From contig NZ_CP107991.1 of the NCBI RefSeq assembly GCF_041435015.1, positions 20,493 through 84,492 on the forward strand: a stretch of 64,000 bases of DNA. The letters run 5' to 3'. Position numbers and translations under genes: made by a program. The stretch is from Streptomyces canus (GTDB lineage: Bacteria > Actinomycetota > Actinomycetes > Streptomycetales > Streptomycetaceae). The notes under the pieces are model-generated. The model did no database searches. It was given only the letters and a program-made list of their open reading frames with translations, and was not told the origin of the DNA. Shown here piece after piece: positions 58,901 through 64,000 of the stretch (the first letter of the stretch is position 1; every line of letters starts with the position of its first letter).

Positions 58901-61822
58901 TCCGGTGCCGGGGGCGAGGGGGGTGCCGAAGACGGCGTGGTCGGTGAGCCAGGGCTGTTCGGTGGGGGAGAGGCGTCCGGTGAGCAGGTGTCCTTCGCCG
59001 TTGGCGAGGGGGGTGACCGCGCCGAGCCAGGGGTGGGTGGAGGTGTGCAGGCCGAGGGAGTCGGCGTCACCGTGTCCGCGGCCGGTCTCGGTCCAGAAGT
59101 GTTGGTGTTGGAAGGGGTAGGTGGGGAGGTTGGTGGGGGTGGTGGGGGTGGGGAGGGTGTGGGTCCAGTTGAGGGGGTGGCCGTGGGTGTGGAGGAGGGT
59201 GAGGTTGTGGTGGAAGCGGGTCAGGTTGCCGTGGTTGCGGGCCAGGGTGGCGGTGACCAGGCCGTGGTGGGGGGTGGCGGCGTCGGTGAGGGGGATGGCC
59301 AGGACGGGGTGGGCGCTGATTTCGATGAAGGTGGTGTGGCCGTTGGCCAGGAGGTGGTTGAGGGCTTGGTCGAAGCGGACGGTTTCGCGCAGGTTGCGGC
59401 ACCAGTAGGTGGCGTCGAGGTGGGTGCCGTCGGTGATGTGTCCGGTGACGGTTGAGTAGAAGGGGACCTCACCGGGGCGGGGGGTCAGGTTGGTGAGGTT
59501 GTCGGCGAGGGTGGGCAGGAGGGGGTCCATCTGGGCGTTGTGGGAGGCGTAGTCGACGTTGATGGTGCGGGCGTAGATGTCCTGGGTTTGTAGTTGTTGG
59601 ACGAGTTGGTGGAGGGCGTCGGTCTGGCCGGAGATGACGGTGGAGGTGGCGGTGTTGACTGCGGCGATGGACAGGGCGGGGCCGTAGGGGGCGATGTATT
59701 CCTCGACCTGGGCCAGGGGTCGTTCGATCAGTGCCATGCCGCCTTGGCCGGCGCAGGCCAGGACGGCTTGGGAGCGTTGGGCGGCGATCTGTGCGCCCTG
59801 TTGCAGGGTGAGGGCGCCGCTGACGACGGCGGCGACGACCTCGCCCTGGGAGTGGCCGATGACGGCGGCGGGTTCGATGCCGCGTGAGCGCCATAGGGCG
59901 GACAGGGCGATGCCCATGGCGAAGAGGGCGGGCTGGACCACGTCGACCCGGTCGACCGGAGGGTGCGTGCTGTTGGGGCCGGGGTCTGGGCTGGTGAGGA
60001 CGGTGCGGACGGACCAGCCGGTGTGGGGCAGTAGTGCGGTGTCGCAGGCGTCGATGGCCTGGGCGAAGACGGGGTCCTGGTGGTAGAGGTCGTGGCCCAT
60101 GGCCTGCCACTGGCTGCCCTGGCCGGGGTAGACGAAGACGATCTTTCCGGTGGGGCGGGCTGTGCCTGTCACCACGTTCTCGTGGGTCCGGCCCTCGGCC
60201 AGCGCCCGCAGGCCGGTCACCGCGTCCTCGGCAGTGGTGGCCAGTACACCGGCACGGACGTCGAAGTGGGTGCGGGAGTGGGCTGCTGTCAGGGTCGCTT
60301 CCCGGAACGAGGTCTCGTTCTGGTTCTCGAGCCAGTCGGCCCAGCGGTCGGCCTGGGCGCGCAGCGCGGTTTCGCTGCGACCGGAGACAAGAAGGGGGAG
60401 TGGGTGGTCGATCGGGGCGGGGGTGGGGTCGGTGGCCTCTGCGGCGGGTGCTTCTTCGAGGATGAGGTGGGCGTTGGTGCCGCTGAGGCCGAAGGAGGAG
60501 ATGCCGGCCCGGCGGGTGCGGTCGCCGCGTTTCCAGTCCTGGTTGTGGTGGAGGAGTTGCAGGTTGCTGGTGTTCCAGTCGATGTGGGGGCTGGGGTGGT
60601 CGGCGTGGAGGGTTTTGGGCAGGGTCTCGTGCTGGAGGGCGAGGACCATTTTGATGACGCCGGCGATGCCGGCGGCGGCTTGGGCGTGGCCGATGTTGGA
60701 TTTCGAGGAGCCGAGGTAGAGGGGGTGGTCGGTGTCGCGGGTGGGGCCGAAGACTTCGGCGAGTGCGCCGGCTTCGATGGGGTCGCCGAGGGTGGTGCCG
60801 GTGCCGTGGGCTTCGATGGCGTCGATGTCGGCGGGGCTGAGCCGGGCGGAGGTCAGGGCGTCTTGGACCACGCGTTGCTGGGAGGGGCCGTTGGGGGCGG
60901 TGAGTCCCTGGCTGCGGCCGTCCTGGTTGACGGCTGAGCCACGGATGACGGCCAGGACGGTGTCGCCGTCCCGCTCGGCGTCGGAGAGCCGCTTGAGGAC
61001 GAGGATGCCCGCACCCTCCGCCCAGCCGGCGCCGTCGGCGTCGGCGGAGAAGCTCTTGCAACGGCCGTCCGCCGCCATGCCCTTGAGGCGGCTGAACTCT
61101 ACGAACAGGGCGGGTGTGGACATGACGGTGACGCCGCCGACGAGGGCGGTCTCGCACTCGCCGTTGCGCAGGGCGTTGACGCCGAGGTGGGTGGCGACCA
61201 GGGAGGAGGAGCAGGCCGTGTCGACTGTCAGGGCGGGGCCCTGGAGGCCGAGCGAGTACGACACCCGGCCACTGATCACACTGTTCGCATTGCCCGTACT
61301 GACGTAGCCGTCCAGGTCACCTAGGCCGGAGTTCTTCCCGTAGTCGGAGGTCATCGCACCGAGGTAGACGCCGGTGCGGCTCTCGCTCAGGGACTCGGGG
61401 CGGATGCCGGCCCGTTCCAGGGCTTCCCAGGCGGTCTCCAGGACGATCCGCTGCTGCGGATCCATCGACTGGGCCTCGCGCGGGGAGATCCCGAAGAACT
61501 CCGCGTCGAACCCCTCCACATCGGCCAGGAAGCCGCCCTCACGGGCGTAACTCTTGCCCACCGCCTCCGGATCCGGATCGTAGATCCCCAGGCTCTCCCA
61601 GCGCTTGGGCAGCCCGCCCACCGCATCCCCGCCCGACGACAGCAGATCCCAGAAGCCCTCCGGCGTGTCGATACCGCCGGGAAGCCGGCAGGCCATCGAC
61701 ACCACGGCAATCGGCTCGACCTTCGCCTCGCGCTCCGAGGCCAGGTCCTTCTCGGCCTGTAGCAGCGCGTTCGTCGTGCGCCGCAGATACGTCTCGAGCT
61801 TCTGCACTTCGGTCGCGCTCAC
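49997..61822 (-). CDS. Modular type I polyketide synthase, two modules
   Basis: 3941 residues. N-terminal docking coiled coil (1-35). Module A: KS (~36-460, Cys204), AT (~565-880, Ser658 in GHSQGE, YASH motif, so methylmalonyl-CoA predicted), DH (~930-1200, His962, Asp1133), KR (~1410-1590, LDD motif, Tyr1558, B-type) and ACP (Ser1727). Module B: KS (~1788-2215, Cys1958), AT (~2310-2640, Ser2410 in GHSVGE, HAFH, so malonyl-CoA), DH (His2723, Asp2892), ER (~3190-3495, HAAAGGVGMAAVQLA), KR (~3500-3690, IDD variant, Tyr3653) and ACP (Ser3819). All catalytic residues checked are present. It ends with ~80 residues of helical tail and no thioesterase. ATGA overlap with the upstream PKS gene. Confidence 0.96.
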   Translation of the reverse strand: MSATEVQKLETYLRRTTNALLQAEKDLASEREAKVEPIAVVSMACRLPGGIDTPEGFWDLLSSGGDAVGGLPKRWESLGIYDPDPEAVGKSYAREGGFLADVEGFDAEFFGISPREAQSMDPQQRIVLETAWEALERAGIRPESLSESRTGVYLGAMTSDYGKNSGLGDLDGYVSTGNANSVISGRVSYSLGLQGPALTVDTACSSSLVATHLGVNALRNGECETALVGGVTVMSTPALFVEFSRLKGMAADGRCKSFSADADGAGWAEGAGILVLKRLSDAERDGDTVLAVIRGSAVNQDGRSQGLTAPNGPSQQRVVQDALTSARLSPADIDAIEAHGTGTTLGDPIEAGALAEVFGPTRDTDHPLYLGSSKSNIGHAQAAAGIAGVIKMVLALQHETLPKTLHADHPSPHIDWNTSNLQLLHHNQDWKRGDRTRRAGISSFGLSGTNAHLILEEAPAAEATDPTPAPIDHPLPLLVSGRSETALRAQADRWADWLENQNETSFREATLTAAHSRTHFDVRAGVLATTAEDAVTGLRALAEGRTHENVVTGTARPTGKIVFVYPGQGSQWQAMGHDLYHQDPVFAQAIDACDTALLPHTGWSVRTVLTSPDPGPNSTHPPVDRVDVVQPALFAMGIALSALWRSRGIEPAAVIGHSQGEVVAAVVSGALTLQQGAQIAAQRSQAVLACAGQGGMALIERPLAQVEEYIAPYGPALSIAAVNTATSTVISGQTDALHQLVQQLQTQDIYARTINVDYASHNAQMDPLLPTLADNLTNLTPRPGEVPFYSTVTGHITDGTHLDATYWCRNLRETVRFDQALNHLLANGHTTFIEISAHPVLAIPLTDAATPHHGLVTATLARNHGNLTRFHHNLTLLHTHGHPLNWTHTLPTPTTPTNLPTYPFQHQHFWTETGRGHGDADSLGLHTSTHPWLGAVTPLANGEGHLLTGRLSPTEQPWLTDHAVFGTPLAPGTGLLELALTAAHEAGATRVEELTLAEPLVLPETGGVRLQITVGAEDSGGRRQVAIYSRHEDGQEAWTCHATGTLDGSPDGTATDAGEPDAVAALAQWPVAGTDEVDLDGLYDRLHRQGLEYGPAFQGLRELRRRGDFGFGLVRLPEGIAPDEFGIHPALLDAALHTLTALRSTDEAVVLPFEWSGVELHSTGSSELRVRVELNGAQSSAELLATDPAGRVVVSGTLALREATREQIRGSRMAEHLYRVEFMPARPLREGEFDDDLWVLGGSGMLAHVLGAENVVDLAAALDGLGEDEAPPARIVVDVTEAVPGDGSSDAEGIRSAATRVLEQLGELCADPRLDGAELVWVTRRAVSTGADDLVNAPVWGLVRAARAEYAERTLRLVDLGGDDSDLGVLERALSMDGEPEIAVREGELLVARLVRVESGGAVTTSFANAGVVLVTGGTGELGRQVAEHLVREYGVRHLVLTSRRGLDTPGCDELVTTLQDAGAETVDIRACDITDRNDTQALIRSLERPLTGVFHLAGVLDDGLITTQTTERLTRVLAPKIDGALHLHELTHDHDLTAFVLFSSAAGVLGGAGQSTYAAANAFLDALAENRRANGQHAVSLSWGLWQQTGLGMTAHLGNAELARMRRQGISALTTRQALHLLDTSLTAPHPHLVPLKLDLRAIQRELDDNNTVHPLLRSLVRNRLRRASGAVDATTLRDRLAVLSEGGRRQELARLVCTEAAVVLGISDATTLGPDQVLKDLGIDSLMAVELRRRLSAETGVSLPATLAFDYPTPTAIAGLLLDKLALTGRAKPTTTRRSRRTPGDEPIAVVSMACRLPGGIDTPEGFWDLLSSGGDAISGFPARWSGQNLYDPDPEAVGKSYAREGGFLADVEGFDAEFFGISPREAQSMDPQQRIVLETAWEALERAGIRPESLSESRTGVYLGTMGSDYDNLHNHDLDALDGYLSTGNASSVISGRVSYSLGLQGPALTVDTACSSSLVATHLGVNALRNGECETALVGGVTVMSTPATFVEFSRLKGLSPDGRCKSFSADADGAGWAEGAGILVLKRLSDAERDGDTVLAVIRGSAVNQDGRSQGLTAPNGPSQQRVVQDALTSARLSPADIDAIEAHGTGTTLGDPIEAGALAEVFGPTRDTDHPLYLGSSKSNIGHAQAAAGIAGVIKMVLALQHETLPKTLHADQPSPHIDWNTSNLQLLHHNQDWKRGDRTRRAGISSFGLSGTNAHLILEEAPAAEATDPTPAPIDHPLPLLVSGRSEAALRAQAARWADWLENQNETSFREATLTAAHSRTHFDVRAGVLATTAEQAIAGLRALAEGASHPLLVRGQVAPGTDGGLGVLFTGQGSQYRGMGRQLYDTFGAYRTAFDALCAAIDPHLGTSLADLVLTTEGDDARIDATEFTQPALFALEVALYRLWESWGVTATAVAGHSVGELAAAHVAGVLSLDDAARLVVARGRLMQACRSDGAMISVEATEAEVLKAIGEREGMSVAALNTATQTVVSGDAEPLATLARHFSELGRRTHRLTVSHAFHSSHMDAMLDAYAGIAEGLSYDAPAIALVDTVTGEWHTADTAPGQGVRNPHHWVRQVRQAVRFTDALATFDEHGVRRFLECGPAPALTHMGGQTLATAHFTPSMRKNATGAGGAGEAVVLLTGLARLHTAGHPVDWHRVLPASPGCSEGLPTYAFQHERYWKESRSSGDVRGSGLLPGGHPWLTATATLAGDDGHLLSGVLSPSEHPWLVDHAVFGAVLLPGTGLLDLAWAAAQAVGSERVAELTLARPLVLDSDARVRLQVRVGVPSAEGRRTVAIYSQPEEAADQRIWTLHAEGALADGGAEGAALHAELSAWPVPGTDPVDLSGFYGEMADKGVHYGPAFRGLVELSRRGRVAYGRIVLPPDGGLDVAGFGVHPALFDAALHALAGTSAPDGDTGGDSVLLPFAWTDVALYATGSTELRVRVELEPSADGGPGSASVLLADGTGAPVAHARGLELQRATAEQLRGVGRADSDHLYRVEFQPVEMGGSAPLAAVAGTVVLGAGGIVERSLGAPARADLDALLAAGQAPRRIVVDRTRRPSETDGAPVPAWARHTAVTELALVQRLLADPALADTEVVWVTGDAVAARPDDVVDALGAAPLWGLVRSVRAENPERSLRLVDIAADSESPELVAAAIAAEDEPELVLRGEVVLAPRLVRAGAGDAVRVPGPDAGPWALDVPEKGRLDAFAVVPLESVEPLGAGEIRVEVRAAGLNFRDVLNALDMVHAPKFGLECAGVVLEAGADVTHLRVGDRVMGLAVGSFGTEVRADARVMARIPDFLTFAEAATVPLTFLTAYHGLVDLGALRAGEKVLVHAAAGGVGMAAVQLARHFGAEVYGTASVGKWPVLRRMGLDDDHIASSRDTEFADVWRERGIGVVLNSLAREFVDASLGLLSDGGRFLEMGKTDIRRADDVSAAHPGVSYRAFDLMDSGPAHIQGILREISDLLASGAIEPLPFQAYDLRDAPSAFRFMAQGRHVGKLVLTVPRAPDPEGTALITGGTGALGRAVAERMVREHGVRHLVLTSRSGPEAPGADALVAELEAAGAQSVRLVACDVSRREDVAAALAAVDPTHPLTSVVHLAAVIDDGIARNQDERRMAAVLAPKVDGAYHLHALTAGLDLADFVLFSSVAGTFGSPGQSNYAAANAFLDAFAAHRRKRGLAGLSLAWGLWRQDGAGMTAHLGEAELARMRRGGARALEVAEGLALFDEALRRPEPQLVPVKLDLEALRRQEELPPLMRSLVRPKLRQAAPAAEGGSEFLERLAALGDADRLEALTDFVRGEVAAAAGLPGMHAVTTDKPLKELGLDSLMSVELKNRIAVQTGTEMPSTLAFDYPTSRAIAEFLLRKLRFCDAEPDGPPQDTLAAAQWAVGKVDPALLRESGLLAQLIELAQRGSAPRPAESDDVLRMAGELSDSEIDQALNLVLGDIAA
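54965..56013. repeat. KS/linker tract nearly identical to 60227-61275
   Basis: Over about 1.05 kb the KS of module B and the KS-AT linker match those of module A at a constant offset of 5262 bp, with only scattered differences. Most differences fall in one ~70-bp block at 55797-55865. This is far closer than functional constraint requires, since synonymous sites also match. Confidence 0.85.
56822..57593. repeat. KR tract identical to 62374-63145
   Basis: Reading both copies base by base I found no difference over about 772 bp (offset 5552). The tract covers the KR catalytic part and post-KR linker of module A and of the upstream partial PKS. The flanks diverge abruptly on both sides, as expected for gene conversion. 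Confidence 0.85.
60227..61275. repeat. KS/linker tract nearly identical to 54965-56013
   Basis: Partner copy of the KS/linker duplication, encoding the KS of module A. The two copies differ in the GMAADGRC versus GLSPDGRC stretch and at a few single bases. Confidence 0.85.
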
Positions 61823-64000
61823 TTGCTCACTCCAAACTTGCGGTCCAGGAACTCAAGGAGGTCTTCTTGGCTGCTGTCCTCGACGTCCACATCGGGCTCG
61901 TCGTCGGCGACCGTCTTCGACAGCGCCGCTTGCAGGTCGAGGAACCCGGCGACCAGGCCCTGCGATTCGAGTTGCTCCGGCGTCGTGGAACGCAGCAGTT
62001 CCACGAGCCCGTTGATCTGGGACTTCGTCAGTCGAGGGGCGACGGCCGAGGTGCGCGCGCCGCCCAGTTCCATCCGGTCGAGGAGGAGTCCGGCGATGGC
62101 GGTCGGGGTCGGGTAGTCGAACGCCAGGGTGGCTGGCAGGGCGATACCGCTCGCGCCCGACAGACGGCGGCGCAGTTCGACCGCCATCAGGGAGTCGATG
62201 CCCAGGTCCTTCAATACCTGCTGGGTGCCGACATCGCCGGCCTCGCCCAGCCCCAGCACGACGGCGACCTCGCGTTGCACCACCTCGGTCACCCCGAGGA
62301 GTCGCTCGTCCTCGGGGAGGGCGAGCAGCCGGTCGCGCAGTGCGTCCGGTGTGGGGGCCGCATCACCGGCTTTGCGCAGTCGGTTGCGGACGAGGGAGCG
62401 GAGGAGGGGGTGGACGGTGTTGTTGTCGTCGAGTTCGCGCTGGATGGCGCGGAGGTCGAGTTTGAGGGGGACGAGGTGGGGGTGGGGTGCGGTGAGTGAG
62501 GTGTCGAGGAGGTGGAGTGCCTGGCGGGTGGTGAGGGCGCTGATGCCCTGGCGGCGCATGCGGGCGAGTTCGGCGTTGCCGAGGTGGGCGGTCATGCCGA
62601 GTCCGGTCTGCTGCCACAGGCCCCAGGAGAGGCTGACGGCGTGTTGTCCGTTGGCGCGTCGGTTTTCGGCGAGGGCGTCGAGGAAGGCGTTGGCGGCGGC
62701 GTAGGTGCTTTGGCCTGCTCCTCCCAGGACTCCGGCGGCGGAGGAGAAGAGGACGAAGGCGGTGAGGTCGTGGTCGTGGGTGAGTTCGTGGAGGTGGAGG
62801 GCGCCGTCGATCTTGGGGGCGAGGACGCGGGTGAGGCGTTCGGTGGTCTGGGTGGTGATCAGGCCGTCGTCGAGGACGCCGGCGAGGTGGAAGACACCGG
62901 TCAGGGGGCGCTCCAGGGACCGGATCAGGGCCTGGGTGTCGTTGCGGTCGGTGATGTCGCAGGCGCGGATGTCGACGGTTTCGGCGCCCGCGTCCTGGAG
63001 GGTGGTGACCAGCTCGTCGCAGCCGGGGGTGTCCAGGCCGCGGCGGGAGGTGAGTACCAGGTGGCGTACGCCGTACTCCCGTACGAGGTGTTCCGCGACC
63101 TGTCGGCCCAGCTCACCGGTACCGCCCGTCACCAACACCACACCGTCCGGACCGAACTCCGGACCCGACACCCGCTCACCGGCCACCGCCCGCACCAGCC
63201 TCGGGACGTACGGCACACCCCGTCGTACGACGACCTCGGGCTCGCCCCCAACGCACAGGGCTCGAGACAGCAGCTCCGCGTCTGTCTCGTCCGCGCCCAG
63301 GTCGATCAGGCGGATCACCCGCTCGGGGTGCTCGTTGCGTGCGACGCGGGTGATGCCCCACAGAGGCGCGTGAGCCAGGTCGTGCACGCCGTCGGACGGG
63401 ATGGCCCTGACCGACTCACGGGTGACCCAGACCAGCTCGGTCCCCTCCAGGCGCGGCTCCGCGAAGGTCCGCCGCAGCACGTCGAGGGCGTACTCGGAGA
63501 CGTGCCGCGACGCCTGGCCAGTGTCCCCTTCCAGTTTCGCGGTGACGTCCACGACGAGCCGGGCCGGAGGAGTCTCCTCCTCCGCGAGCCGGGCGAACAG
63601 CGTGTCCAGGTCCGGGACCGCGGGGGTCCCGAGCATGTCCGCGAGTCGTTCCTCCCCGCCGAGGACCCAGGTCCGACTCGTCTCCGTGCCGGTGCCGGGC
63701 ACCGGCACGGGCCGGAACTCCACCCGGTACAGGTGCTCGACCGGCCTGCCCGCGCGGATCTGGTCCGCGGTGGCCACCCTGGCCTGCAGTCGTGCCGAGA
63801 CCACCGGGCCGCCCGTCGCGTCCACGACCCAGATCCGGCCTTCCGAGGCCTCCTGATCCCAATCCGCCCGGACCCGCAGCTCGGAGCTGCCAGTGGCGTG
63901 GAGCTCGGCGTCGGTCCACTCGAAGGGCAGCAGGACCTGGCCGGACGGTCCTTCCGTCCCCGCGTCCTTCTCGCGGACCGCCACGAGGGCCTGGAGTCCG
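61819..64000 (-). CDS. Type I polyketide synthase, C-terminal part (DH-KR-ACP)
   Basis: The gene enters from beyond the right edge; the first visible codons read GLQALVAVREKD, the end of a DH catalytic Asp motif. Then follow the DH/KR linker, a B-type KR (VFHLAGVLDDGLI, Tyr in QSTYAAANAF), an ACP with attachment Ser (codon 62191-62193, LGIDSLMAVELRR) and a C-terminal docking region (TKSQINGLVELLRSTTPEQLESQ to DLLEFLDRKFGVSK). The docking end should pair with the coiled-coil start of the next protein, whose ATG overlaps this stop. No ER lies between DH and KR, so this module should leave a double bond if the DH is active. Confidence 0.95.
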   Translation of the reverse strand, partial: GLQALVAVREKDAGTEGPSGQVLLPFEWTDAELHATGSSELRVRADWDQEASEGRIWVVDATGGPVVSARLQARVATADQIRAGRPVEHLYRVEFRPVPVPGTGTETSRTWVLGGEERLADMLGTPAVPDLDTLFARLAEEETPPARLVVDVTAKLEGDTGQASRHVSEYALDVLRRTFAEPRLEGTELVWVTRESVRAIPSDGVHDLAHAPLWGITRVARNEHPERVIRLIDLGADETDAELLSRALCVGGEPEVVVRRGVPYVPRLVRAVAGERVSGPEFGPDGVVLVTGGTGELGRQVAEHLVREYGVRHLVLTSRRGLDTPGCDELVTTLQDAGAETVDIRACDITDRNDTQALIRSLERPLTGVFHLAGVLDDGLITTQTTERLTRVLAPKIDGALHLHELTHDHDLTAFVLFSSAAGVLGGAGQSTYAAANAFLDALAENRRANGQHAVSLSWGLWQQTGLGMTAHLGNAELARMRRQGISALTTRQALHLLDTSLTAPHPHLVPLKLDLRAIQRELDDNNTVHPLLRSLVRNRLRKAGDAAPTPDALRDRLLALPEDERLLGVTEVVQREVAVVLGLGEAGDVGTQQVLKDLGIDSLMAVELRRRLSGASGIALPATLAFDYPTPTAIAGLLLDRMELGGARTSAVAPRLTKSQINGLVELLRSTTPEQLESQGLVAGFLDLQAALSKTVADDEPDVDVEDSSQEDLLEFLDRKFGVSK
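62374..63145. repeat. KR tract identical to 56822-57593
   Basis: Partner copy in the upstream PKS. The identical stretch ends near the KR start, just past GTACCGCCCGTCACC, after which the coding sequences differ. Confidence 0.85.

Noticed and set aside
1..64000. tRNA or rRNA genes
   Set aside because: No cloverleaf-like segment with a TTCGA loop and CCA-proximal stem, and no rRNA-like sequence, was noticed, though a covariance-model scan was not possible here.

Overview
The window is high-GC actinobacterial DNA and almost certainly comes from a Streptomyces. Signs are the strong third-position G/C bias, GTG and TTG starts, translationally coupled ATGA junctions, rare TTA codons confined to a few genes, gamma-butyrolactone-receptor-type regulators and a modular type I polyketide synthase (PKS). 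ParA/ParB genes at the left edge and a primase-polymerase plus P4-type helicase beside iteron-like repeats suggest a large (possibly linear) plasmid or a chromosomal region that absorbed plasmid modules. The window alone cannot decide between these.

Left accessory region (1-12.3 kb): a parB fragment and parA on the minus strand with two palindromes upstream; decayed hypothetical genes; a GNAT-like gene; a GntR regulator with an ABC transporter (6.7-9.2 kb) whose start lies inside a perfect 31-bp inverted repeat; a GNAT gene with a scrambled 5' end; an MFS fragment; a secreted small protein; and an AraC regulator with two TTA codons.

Mobile-element region (12.3-22.9 kb): IS256, IS3-like, IS630, IS5, IS701 and IS21-like remnants surround intact genes (MerR/SDR pair, APH-like kinase, GntR regulator, HAD phosphatase). 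Three insertions can be defined to the base by target duplications: an IS5-type element inside an IS630 transposase gene, an IS701-type unit carrying a SUKH (SMI1/KNR4) gene, and a 683-bp IS5-type relic. The last two sit exactly in stop codons.

Replication module (23.2-26.8 kb): an iteron-like region with an A/T-rich patch, then prim-pol, P4/D5 helicase and a small third gene, coupled by GTGA and ATGA overlaps.

Polyketide cluster (about 27.3 kb to beyond 64 kb): two TetR regulators of the butyrolactone-receptor type. The second has three ARE-like sites in front of it, shared with a divergent acyl-CoA oxidase gene. Then follow a P450, a type II thioesterase, a degenerate acyl-CoA-dehydrogenase-like gene, a phosphopantetheinyl transferase with a TTA codon, a SAM synthetase, a second thioesterase, and a five-gene hydroxy/methoxymalonyl-ACP set. 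In that set an AT-ACP-FkbM methyltransferase fusion is followed by FkbK-, FkbJ-, FkbI- and FkbH-like proteins. Two small regulatory-looking genes close the rightward half at a strong terminator. On the opposite strand lie a P450, a [3Fe-4S] ferredoxin, an FAD oxygenase and the PKS genes. The complete PKS protein has two modules, KS-AT(methylmalonyl)-DH-KR-ACP and KS-AT(malonyl)-DH-ER-KR-ACP, and no thioesterase. The next PKS upstream runs off the window. Large near-identical tracts between the modules point to recent gene conversion. The product is probably a reduced, tailored macrolide or linear polyketide with at least one alkoxymalonyl unit; no known compound was identified.
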